From: Porphyrobacter sp. UBA7686 | Lineage (GTDB): Bacteria; Pseudomonadota; Alphaproteobacteria; Sphingomonadales; Sphingomonadaceae | DNA: 8,801 nucleotides | NCBI GenBank assembly: GCA_002482865.1 | Contig: DLGU01000188.1 | Span: 3,081-11,881, forward strand | Reading direction: 5' to 3' | Shown: piece by piece, positions 1 through 5,572 of the stretch | Layout of the letters: each line of letters opens with the position of its first letter | How positions within the stretch are numbered: the first letter of the stretch is position 1 | Translations under genes and position numbers: made by a program | Notes under the pieces: model-generated | Told to the model about the DNA's origin: nothing | The model's input: only the letters and a program-made list of their open reading frames with translations | Database searches by the model: none

Positions 1-612
1 GCCCGACACATCGCGGGTGATCGAGGGGTTTTCGGCCTTGCGCGTGATCTTGTCGATCTCGTCGATGTAGACGATCCCGTGCTGCGCCTTTTCGACATTG
101 TAGTCGGACGATTGCAGGAGCTTGAGGATGATGTTCTCGACATCCTCGCCCACGTAACCCGCTTCGGTCAGCGTCGTCGCATCGGCCATCGTGAAGGGCA
201 CATCGAAGGTGCGCGCCAGCGTTTGCGCCAGCAGGGTCTTGCCCGAACCGGTCGGGCCGACCAGCAGGATGTTCGACTTCGCCAGTTCGACATCGCCCGA
301 TTTGCCGGAGTGCTTCAGCCGCTTGTAATGGTTGTGCACCGCGACCGAAAGCACGCGCTTCGCGCGGTCCTGCCCGATCACGTAATCATTGAGCTGGGTG
401 AAGATATCCATCGGCGTGGGGATCTCGCCGTCTTTCTTGCCGGCGATCCCTGCCTTGGTTTCCTCGCGGATGATGTCGTTGCACAGCTCGACGCATTCAT
501 CACAGATGAATACGGTGGGGCCGGCGATAAGCTTGCGCACCTCGTGCTGCGACTTCCCGCAGAAGCTGCAGTAGAGGGTGCTCTTGCTATCGGATCCGCT
601 CAATTTGGTCAT
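1..612 (-). CDS. clpX: ATP-dependent Clp protease ATP-binding subunit ClpX (partial, N-terminal 204 residues)
   Basis: ClpX is the AAA+ unfoldase that recognises tagged or misfolded proteins in the cytoplasm and threads them into ClpP. The visible 204 residues begin with MTKLSG. A C4 zinc-binding domain has Cys15, Cys18, Cys37 and Cys40 (CSFC and CDEC). The AAA+ core follows: Walker A GPTGSGKT at 119-126, the pore-1 loop GYVG at 152-155 and Walker B IVYIDEID at 180-187. The reading frame is open to base 1, so roughly the C-terminal half lies outside the window; full-length ClpX is about 420 residues. The start ATG at 612 is preceded by GAGGA at a spacing of 7 bases and gives the N-terminus expected for the family. 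It lies 197 bases downstream of clpP on the same strand, a gap large enough for its own promoter. Identification is secure. Confidence 0.97.
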   Translation of the reverse strand, partial: MTKLSGSDSKSTLYCSFCGKSQHEVRKLIAGPTVFICDECVELCNDIIREETKAGIAGKKDGEIPTPMDIFTQLNDYVIGQDRAKRVLSVAVHNHYKRLKHSGKSGDVELAKSNILLVGPTGSGKTLLAQTLARTFDVPFTMADATTLTEAGYVGEDVENIILKLLQSSDYNVEKAQHGIVYIDEIDKITRKAENPSITRDVSG

Positions 613-663
613 TCCTGTGTCCTCGAATCCGGCCGTGCGCGCTGCGCGATGCGCATGGCGGAT

Positions 664-697
664 TCGTCAAGTGTATCGCTCACAGCCAATGAATCAA
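664..697 (-). promoter_or_regulatory. Candidate sigma-70-type promoter for clpX
   Basis: On the minus strand TTGATT (692-697) and TACACT (670-675) are separated by 16 bases. Each hexamer matches its consensus at 4 of 6 positions. Transcription would start near 664, leaving a leader of about 50 bases before the clpX ATG at 612. A second TTGACG-like -35 overlaps at 665-670 but has no recognisable -10. This is pattern matching only. Confidence 0.3.
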
Positions 698-736
698 CAC
701 ATGGCGCGCGATTTCGTGGTGTTACCATAGTGCCGT

Positions 737-753
737 CCACCGCGAAGCGGCGG
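737..753 (-). other. GC-rich hairpin downstream of clpP
   Basis: On the minus strand CCGCCGC, a TTC loop and GCGGTGG form a 7-bp stem with one G-T wobble. It begins 57 bases after the clpP stop codon. No T-tract follows, so it is not a standard intrinsic terminator. It could stabilise the clpP mRNA 3' end or attenuate read-through into clpX. A further imperfect inverted repeat (GACAG/CTGTC) lies beside it at about 757-780. Confidence 0.4.
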
Positions 754-809
754 AACAGACAGGCCGCCAGGCCGGCTGTCCCGCTCCGGTGCAGGTGGAG
801 GCGAACGGA

Positions 810-1514
810 TTAATCAGGCGCGCCGCCCGAACCGCTTTCGTCGCCGGTTTCTTCATTTTCCGGGCGGGTTTCGAACACCTTGTCGACCAGACCGAAGGTC
901 TTGGCTTCTTCCGCTTCGAGGAAGGTGTCGCGGTCCATCGCCTTTTCGATTTCCTCAAGGCTGCGGCCGGTGAACTTCACGTAGAGATCGTTCATGCGGC
1001 TGCGGATGCGCAGAATCTCGCGCGCCTGGATCTCGATGTCCGACGCCATCCCGCGCGCGCCGCCCGAAGGCTGGTGAATCATGATCCGCGCATTGGGGAG
1101 CGCGATGCGCATCCCCGGCTCACCCGCGGCCAGCAGGAAGCTGCCCATGCTGGCGGCCTGCCCGATGCACACGGTGGACACCCGCGGCTTGATATATTGC
1201 ATGGTGTCGAAGATCGCGAGACCGGCCGTCACCACGCCGCCCGGCGAGTTGATGTACATGCTGATCGGCTTGCTGGGGTTTTCGCTTTCGAGGAACAGCA
1301 GCTGCGCCACGATCAGCGAGGCCATGCCATCTTCGACCTGTCCGGTGACGAACACGATGCGTTCGCGCAGCAGGCGCGAGAAGATGTCAAAGCTGCGTTC
1401 ACCGCGGCTCGTCTGCTCGACGACCATCGGCACCAGCGCGCCCGTAACGGGATCGCGCGTGAACTGTCCCTGGGTGCCGTGGGTCTCGCCGGAATTGCCG
1501 AACAGATCGATCAT
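810..1514 (-). CDS. clpP: ATP-dependent Clp protease proteolytic subunit ClpP
   Basis: ClpP is the serine peptidase that forms a tetradecameric barrel and degrades proteins unfolded by ClpX or ClpA in the cytoplasm. The product is 234 residues with the start chosen here. The catalytic triad is visible: Ser122 in GQAASMGS, His147 in MIHQPSGG and Asp196 in DRDTF, with the same 25 and 49 residue spacings as in E. coli. The N-terminus ([13 protein letters not shown]) carries a short extension before the mature-type start, as is usual for ClpP propeptides, and the C-terminus is a disordered acidic/glycine tail ([14 protein letters not shown]). The ATG at 1514 is preferred over the longer frame starting at 1577 because AAGGA lies 12 bases upstream and a plausible promoter overlaps the extension. 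clpX follows on the same strand. Divergent from the amidase gene, with about 175 bases between starts. Confidence 0.97.
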   Translation of the reverse strand: MIDLFGNSGETHGTQGQFTRDPVTGALVPMVVEQTSRGERSFDIFSRLLRERIVFVTGQVEDGMASLIVAQLLFLESENPSKPISMYINSPGGVVTAGLAIFDTMQYIKPRVSTVCIGQAASMGSFLLAAGEPGMRIALPNARIMIHQPSGGARGMASDIEIQAREILRIRSRMNDLYVKFTGRSLEEIEKAMDRDTFLEAEEAKTFGLVDKVFETRPENEETGDESGSGGAPD

Positions 1515-1550
1515 GTCAGTGCCGTGTCCTTCGTAGGTGTCGATACGGCT

Positions 1551-1578
1551 ATGTCGGACGCTGGGGGGCAATTTCAAG
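1551..1578 (-). promoter_or_regulatory. Candidate heat-shock (RpoH-like) promoter of clpP
   Basis: On the minus strand CTTGAAA (1572-1578) matches the sigma-32 -35 element. It is followed after 14 bases by CCGACAT (1551-1557), a weaker match to the CCCCAT-type -10. Transcription would begin near 1541-1545, giving a leader of about 30 bases before the clpP ATG at 1514. Heat-shock control of clpP is well known in proteobacteria; the assignment here is inference from the motif. Confidence 0.4.
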
Positions 1579-1688
1579 GGCGTTTACCTTGTCCCTGTGA
1601 ATTGGTGTGCATTGGCGGCGCATAAGCATCAACATCCGGTGCGTTTTGCCCCTTGCCGTTGCGTCTAACCGTGGCAAACCCTCAAGCG

Positions 1689-3227
1689 ATGAAAACAGCG
1701 CACCTCGCCCGCCCGGCCCTCGCCCTGCTGCTTGCCACCTCGGCCACCGCAGCCTTAGCCCAAACCGCAAGCCCCGCCCCGGCCAACAACACGCAAGACC
1801 GGGCAGCCATGAACGAGTTGCTGGCGGCGGATGAGTACATTTTGCGCATTCAGGCGCTCGACGATAACGGCCCGCGCATCAATGCAGTGATCGATTATGA
1901 TCCCGCTGCTTCGGTCAAGGCGCGACAATTGCTTGGCACCGGACCCTTGCGTGGGCGCACCGTGCTGGTGAAGGACAATGTCGAGACCGCCGAATGGCCA
2001 ACGACCGCGGGTAGCCTCGCCTTGAAAGACAATACCACGGGCCGCGATGCGACGCTCATTGCCCTGCTGCGCAAGAATGGCGGTGTGGTGCTGGGCAAGA
2101 CGAACCTGTCCGAATGGGCCAATATCCGCTCCGACGGTTCAACCAGCGGGTGGAGCGCGGTCGGCGGGCTGACGCGCAACCCCTATGCTATCGACCGCAA
2201 CTCCTGCGGCTCGTCCTCGGGCAGCGGCGCGGCGATTGCGGCGGGCTTTGCCTGGGGCGCGATCGGGACGGAGACCAATGGCTCGATCACCTGCCCGGCG
2301 GCGATCAACGGCCTCGTCGGGTTCAAGCCCAGCGTCGGTATCGTCAGCCGCACCAACGTCGTGCCGATTTCGAGCACGCAGGACACAGCCGGGCCGATGA
2401 CGCGCACGGTGCTGGACGCTGCCTTGCTGCTGACCGCCATCGCGGGCGAGGACAAGGCCGATCCGGTGACGCGCGAAGCCAAACGGGTGAAGGACTACAC
2501 CGCAGGGCTGGAGACCGCCTCGCTGCAAGGCGTGCGCATCGGCGTGTTACGCAGCGCCGTCGGAAGCCGCGGGGATGTGAAGGCGCTGTTCGAAGCGGCG
2601 CTGGCCGATCTCACGCGCGCAGGCGCCGTGCTGGTCGATGTCGAATATGCCCCGCCGGGCGAACTGTGGGGCGCTTCGCTCCCGGTGCTGCTCTATGAAC
2701 TGCGGGTCGAGATGGACAAATATCTGAGCGGTCGCCCCGTCGCTGAAGGCCCGCGCAGTCTCGCCGATGTGGTCGCCTTCAACCGCGCCAACGCAGCGGA
2801 AGAGATGCGCTGGTTCGGGCAGGAGCTGTTCGAACAGGCGCTCGAGACGACCGACGCAGAAGCCTATGCCAAGAACCTCGCAACCCTGCGCCGCCTGACC
2901 CGCGCCGAGGGGATCGACAAGCTGCTGGCAGACAACACCGTCAGCTTCCTTGTGGCGCCGACAAACGGCCCGGCATGGACCACCGACCTCGTCAATGGCG
3001 ACAATTTCGGCGGCGGGATCGGCGCGGGCTACCTCGCCGCGATCGCTGGATATCCGCACCTCACTGTGCCGATGGGCGGGGTCGAGGGCCTGCCCGTGGG
3101 GATCAGCATCATGGGCGGCCAGTGGCAGGACCATGCGGTGCTGAAGGCGGGCGCGGCTTACGAAAAAGCGCGGACAGCCAAGCTGCCCGCGCCCACATTC
3201 CGTCCATGGCGGCCGCTCGAAGATTAG
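1689..3227 (+). CDS. Exported amidase-signature family hydrolase (peptide amidase-like)
   Basis: This 512-residue protein belongs to the amidase signature family, serine hydrolases that cleave amide bonds with a Ser-cisSer-Lys triad. The predicted triad is Lys95 (VLVKDNV), Ser175 (CGSSSGSGAA) and Ser199 (TETNGSITCPA), with the Ser-Ser spacing of 24 known from the family. The CGSSSGS and GSITCPA forms resemble secreted bacterial peptide amidases rather than GatA. The N-terminus MKTAHLARPALALLLATSAT is a typical Sec signal peptide, with likely cleavage after ALA at residue 24, so the enzyme should act in the periplasm or outside. ATG 1689 gives this signal peptide directly; the frame is open from a TTG at 1653, but that would add a non-signal extension. 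No strong ribosome binding site precedes it. It stands alone on the plus strand between clpP and tig. The substrate cannot be read from sequence. Confidence 0.88.
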   Translation: MKTAHLARPALALLLATSATAALAQTASPAPANNTQDRAAMNELLAADEYILRIQALDDNGPRINAVIDYDPAASVKARQLLGTGPLRGRTVLVKDNVETAEWPTTAGSLALKDNTTGRDATLIALLRKNGGVVLGKTNLSEWANIRSDGSTSGWSAVGGLTRNPYAIDRNSCGSSSGSGAAIAAGFAWGAIGTETNGSITCPAAINGLVGFKPSVGIVSRTNVVPISSTQDTAGPMTRTVLDAALLLTAIAGEDKADPVTREAKRVKDYTAGLETASLQGVRIGVLRSAVGSRGDVKALFEAALADLTRAGAVLVDVEYAPPGELWGASLPVLLYELRVEMDKYLSGRPVAEGPRSLADVVAFNRANAAEEMRWFGQELFEQALETTDAEAYAKNLATLRRLTRAEGIDKLLADNTVSFLVAPTNGPAWTTDLVNGDNFGGGIGAGYLAAIAGYPHLTVPMGGVEGLPVGISIMGGQWQDHAVLKAGAAYEKARTAKLPAPTFRPWRPLED

Positions 3228-3228
3228 G

Positions 3229-3255
3229 GTGAGTCCCCGCGCAGGCGGGGACCTC
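3229..3255 (+). repeat. REP-like palindrome, left copy
   Basis: A perfect 8-bp stem, GTCCCCGC / GCGGGGAC (3233-3240 and 3245-3252), closes a GCAG loop. It is flanked by GTGAG on the left and CCTC on the right. It begins two bases after the amidase stop codon and faces a second, inverted copy at 3280-3308. Stem-loops of this CCCCGC/GCGGGG kind are, to my recollection, abundant between genes in sphingomonads; genome copy number was not tested. Confidence 0.7.
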
Positions 3256-3279
3256 GGTCTGCTTCGCGCTATCACGCCT

Positions 3280-3308
3280 GAGGCCCCCGCCTTCGCGGGG
3301 GCGCTCAC
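3280..3308 (-). repeat. REP-like palindrome, right (inverted) copy
   Basis: A perfect 8-bp stem, GCCCCCGC / GCGGGGGC (3283-3290 and 3295-3302), closes a CTTC loop. Read on the minus strand it shows the same GTGAG ... CCTC borders as the copy at 3229-3255, so the two form a head-to-head pair with a 24-base core between them. It ends 7 bases from the tig stop codon. Without T-tracts the pair is not a standard terminator, but it may separate the convergent amidase and tig transcripts. Confidence 0.7.
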
Positions 3309-3315
3309 TGGTAGA

Positions 3316-4914
3316 TTACTTCTTCGCAGCCGCCTTCTTGGCCGGAGCCTTCTTCGCAGCAGGCTTTTCCTCGGCCGCAGCTTCGGCCTTCTTCGCCGGG
3401 GCCTTCTTGGCGGCAGGCTTGGCTTCCGCCGCCTCAGCCGGAGCGTCGGCCTTCTTCTTGGCAGGCGCCTTCTTGGCGGGCTTTTCTTCGGCCGCCGGAG
3501 CTTCCTCAGCCGCAGCTTCCGCCTTCTTGGCCGGAGCCTTCTTCTTGGCCGGGGCCTTCTTCGGAGCCGGTGCGGCTTCCGCGCCGTCTTCAGCTTCGAT
3601 CGCGGCCTGAAGTTCCTCGACGGTTACTTCGCGTTCCGTGACGTCGGCCTTGTCGAACAGGAAGTCGACGACCTTGTCTTCGTACAGCGGGGCGCGCAGC
3701 TGGGCGGCGGCCATCGGCTCGGACTGGATGTACTGCACGAAGCGCTCACGGTCCTCGTTGCGGTACTGCATCGCGGCCTGCTGGATCAGCATGGACATTT
3801 CCTGCTGCGTCACTTCAACGCCATTGGCCTGGCCGATTTCCGAAAGCAGCAAGCCCAGACGCACGCGGCGTTCGGCGATTGCCCGGTATTCGTCCTTCTC
3901 GTCTTCGATCTGCTTGAGCGCGCCAGCGGGATCCTCGTCACGCGCGGCCTCCTGCTGAAGCTGGGCCCAGATCTGTTCGAATTCGGCCGCGACCATGGTG
4001 CTCGGGACTTCGAAGCTGTGACCGGCAGCGAGCTGATCGAGCAGCGCGCGCTTCATCTGGGTGCGGGTCAGGCCGGCGGTCTGCTGTTCCAGCTGCGCCT
4101 TCATGATCTCGCGCAGCTTGTCCAAGCTGTCGAGCCCGAGGCTCTTGGCGAATTCTTCGTCCAGCGTGGTTTCGGTTTCGACCTTCACCGCCTTCACGGT
4201 GATGTCGAAGGTGGCGTCCTTGCCCGCGAGATGCGCGGCCTGGTAATCAGCGGGGAAGGTGACCGTGATGGTCTTTTCCGCACCGGTCTTCACGCCGACC
4301 AGCTGGTCTTCGAAGCCCGGGATGAAGGTGCCCGAACCGATCACAAGCGCAGCGTCTTCGGCCTTGCCGCCATCAAACTCAACGCCGTCGAGCTTGCCGA
4401 CGAAGTCGATGATGAGCTGATCGCCATCGGCCGCCTTCTTGGTCTTGGGTGCGTCCTTGTAGCTCTTGTTCTGCGAGGCAATGTTGCCAAGCGCTTCGTC
4501 GATCTGTGCGTCCGTCACAGGCACGACCAGCTTTTCGAGCTTCAGCCCGTCAAGGCTCGGCGCTTCGATTGCGGGCAGCACTTCGAGGCTGACTGTGATT
4601 TGGGCGTCTTTGCCCTGCTCGTAATCATCATTGAGGCCAATTTCCGGCTGCATCGCCGGACGCAGCGCTTCATCGCGCAGCAGCTTGTCGACCGATTCGC
4701 GGATCGTGTCGTTCACCACCTGGCCGTGCAGGGCTTCGCCGTGCATCTTCTTGACGAGGTTGGCGGGCACTTTGCCCGGACGGAAGCCGGGCATCCGCAC
4801 CTGCGGCGCAACCTTCTTGATCTCGGCGTCGATCTTCGCGGTGAGATCGGCGGCGGGGATCGTGATGAGATAGGCGCGCTTGAGCCCTTCGTTGACGGTC
4901 TGCTTGGTCTGCAT
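3316..4914 (-). CDS. tig: Trigger factor with long lysine/alanine-rich C-terminal tail
   Basis: Trigger factor is the ribosome-bound chaperone that meets nascent chains at the exit tunnel and has peptidyl-prolyl isomerase activity. The product is 532 residues, about 100 longer than E. coli Tig (432). The ribosome-docking signature GFRPGKVP sits at 43-50, exactly as in E. coli. The FKBP-type isomerase domain spans about 165-245 (DFVGKLDG, IGSGTFIPGFEDQL), and the helical C-terminal chaperone domain about 250-440. Residues 441-532 are a low-complexity tail with four KKAPAKK repeats (452, 481, 503, 521) alternating with acidic Ala/Glu stretches. ATG 4914 gives the family-typical MQTKQTVNEGLKRAY start; the longer open frame to 5007 would run into the tRNA gene. 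The ribosome binding site is weak (AAGG about 15 bases upstream), leaving an in-frame ATG at 4941 as a lesser alternative. It follows tRNA-Leu by 61 bases on the same strand. Confidence 0.95.
   Translation of the reverse strand: MQTKQTVNEGLKRAYLITIPAADLTAKIDAEIKKVAPQVRMPGFRPGKVPANLVKKMHGEALHGQVVNDTIRESVDKLLRDEALRPAMQPEIGLNDDYEQGKDAQITVSLEVLPAIEAPSLDGLKLEKLVVPVTDAQIDEALGNIASQNKSYKDAPKTKKAADGDQLIIDFVGKLDGVEFDGGKAEDAALVIGSGTFIPGFEDQLVGVKTGAEKTITVTFPADYQAAHLAGKDATFDITVKAVKVETETTLDEEFAKSLGLDSLDKLREIMKAQLEQQTAGLTRTQMKRALLDQLAAGHSFEVPSTMVAAEFEQIWAQLQQEAARDEDPAGALKQIEDEKDEYRAIAERRVRLGLLLSEIGQANGVEVTQQEMSMLIQQAAMQYRNEDRERFVQYIQSEPMAAAQLRAPLYEDKVVDFLFDKADVTEREVTVEELQAAIEAEDGAEAAPAPKKAPAKKKAPAKKAEAAAEEAPAAEEKPAKKAPAKKKADAPAEAAEAKPAAKKAPAKKAEAAAEEKPAAKKAPAKKAAAKK
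3319..3594 (-). repeat. Low-complexity Lys/Ala/Pro-coding repeats in the 3' end of tig
   Basis: The last 92 codons of tig consist of short reiterated units encoding KKAPAKK and AEAAAEE. An exact 24-base direct repeat is present at 3332-3355 and 3521-3544, with several shorter copies between. Such internally repeated DNA is prone to unit gain or loss by slippage, so tail length may vary between strains. Confidence 0.8.
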
Positions 4915-4975
4915 GGTGACTGATTGAAGCCTTCTTGCCATAAATCCGGTGAGCCGGGCTGGTTCGGGGCGAATT

Positions 4976-5060
4976 TGGTGCGGGCGAAGGGACTCGAACC
5001 CCCACATCTTGCGATGCCAGAACCTAAATCTGGTGCGTCTACCAATTTCGCCACGCCCGC
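4976..5060 (-). tRNA. tRNA-Leu (anticodon TAG)
   Basis: The minus strand folds into a class II tRNA of 85 bases with encoded CCA. The acceptor stem is GCGGGCG (5060-5054) paired with CGCCCGC (4986-4980), followed by discriminator A and CCA (4979-4976). The anticodon stem CCAGA / TCTGG holds the loop TTTAGGT, giving anticodon TAG, which reads CUA and other CUN leucine codons. A long variable arm (CATC-GCAA-GATG) is typical of leucine tRNAs, and the T loop TTCGAGT is standard. It lies 61 bases upstream of tig on the same strand, so transcription may continue into tig. Confidence 0.96.
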
Positions 5061-5075
5061 ATGCCCGAACGAAGC

Positions 5076-5108
5076 CGCGCGGGGAAACCGACTAAGGCAC
5101 CCCGCGCG
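5076..5108 (-). other. 9-bp GC hairpin in the tRNA-Leu leader
   Basis: CGCGCGGGG (5076-5084) and CCCCGCGCG (5100-5108) are perfect inverted repeats around a 15-base loop. The stem ends 15 bases before the mature tRNA 5' end, so it would sit in the tRNA precursor leader if transcription starts upstream. No T-tract follows in either direction. Confidence 0.5.
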
Positions 5109-5120
5109 TATTAGCGAGCG

Positions 5121-5149
5121 CCTCTATCCCGCTCCGCCGAAAAGGGCAA
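5121..5149 (-). promoter_or_regulatory. Weak candidate promoter for tRNA-Leu and tig
   Basis: On the minus strand TTGCCC (5144-5149) and TAGAGG (5121-5126) are 17 bases apart and precede the leader hairpin and tRNA. Each matches the consensus at only about half its positions. The location fits a tRNA promoter, but the match alone would not support the call. Confidence 0.25.
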
Positions 5150-5196
5150 GCGCAACACGCTTGAAGGGAGCGGCATTGGCGATTAAGGGCGCGCGC

Positions 5197-5508
5197 ATGA
5201 CCGAAGAAACCCCTGAAATCGTCCCCGCAACCACCGCTGGTGCAGACGTTCCGCCCGATCACCTGTCGGTCAATCCGCGCAGCCCGTTCTTCGACGCGGA
5301 AAAGCTTCAGCGCGGCGTCGGCATCCGGTTCAAGGACCGCGTGCGCACCGATATCGAGGAATACTCGATCTCCGAAGGCTGGGTCCGGGTGCAGGCCGGC
5401 AAGGCGATGGACCGCAAGGGTCAGCCGTTGACGCTGAAGCTCACCGGCCCGGTCGAAGCCTGGTTTGAAGACCTTGGCGAGAACCCGCCGGTCGCCCGCA
5501 AGGGCTGA
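5197..5508 (+). CDS. DUF3297 family protein
   Basis: A 103-residue protein recognised as the DUF3297 family of small conserved proteins with no established function. The family-like core spans about residues 19-91 and includes HLSVNPRSP (22-30), GVGIRFKDRVRTDIEEY (40-56), SEGWVRVQAGK (59-69) and DRKGQPLTLKLTGPVEAWF (72-90). It has no signal peptide, membrane segment or cysteine, so it is probably cytoplasmic. The first 18 residues look disordered. ATG 5197 is chosen because AAGGG lies 7 bases upstream (5185-5189); the open frame extends much further upstream, but across the tRNA gene. It is the first gene of a plus-strand run, 64 bases before der, which suggests co-expression with a ribosome assembly GTPase. 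No function is inferred beyond that. Confidence 0.85.
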   Translation: MTEETPEIVPATTAGADVPPDHLSVNPRSPFFDAEKLQRGVGIRFKDRVRTDIEEYSISEGWVRVQAGKAMDRKGQPLTLKLTGPVEAWFEDLGENPPVARKG

Positions 5509-5544
5509 CGCGTAAGGGCGATTCTCCCTCCGGCTTGCCAAAAC

Positions 5545-5567
5545 GGGCGTTTGCGCCCACTTGGGCG
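5545..5567 (+). promoter_or_regulatory. Overlapping alternative hairpins in the der leader
   Basis: CGCCC at 5554-5558 can pair with GGGCG upstream (5545-5549, loop TTTG) or with GGGCG downstream (5563-5567, loop ACTT). The two 5-bp stems exclude each other. The downstream arm abuts the G-rich stretch just before the der ATG at 5573, so one fold would mask the likely ribosome binding region and the other would free it. The stems are short and could be chance in GC-rich DNA. Confidence 0.35.
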
Positions 5568-5572
5568 GGGTT

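Noticed and set aside
79..813. Long plus-strand open frame opposite clpX
   Set aside because: The minus strand carries unmistakable ClpX motifs, and the plus frame has no family signature.
1515..1577. Upstream extension of ClpP by 21 residues
   Set aside because: It would overlap the candidate promoter, and ATG 1514 has a Shine-Dalgarno-like sequence.
789..1625. Long plus-strand open frame opposite clpP
   Set aside because: The minus strand encodes ClpP with an intact catalytic triad; the His/Arg-rich plus frame is a shadow of it.
2547..3308. Minus-strand open frame opposite the amidase
   Set aside because: It is antisense to conserved amidase sequence and crosses the REP-like repeats; no domain is recognised.
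3229..3308. Two-spacer CRISPR array or transposon ends
   Set aside because: There are only two copies, inverted rather than direct, with no regular spacing, no cas gene and no transposase between them.
3229..4923. A 564-codon open frame on the plus strand opposite tig
   Set aside because: It is the antisense of tig. Its Leu/Arg-rich composition is what codon bias in a GC-rich gene produces on the other strand, and it shows no recognisable domain.
4915..5007. Upstream extension of trigger factor
   Set aside because: The longer frame runs into the tRNA-Leu gene and adds residues foreign to the family; MQTKQ at 4914 is the normal start.
4924..5196. N-terminal extension of the DUF3297 protein on the plus strand
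   Set aside because: The open frame passes through the tRNA gene on the other strand, whereas ATG 5197 has a good ribosome binding site and precedes the family core.
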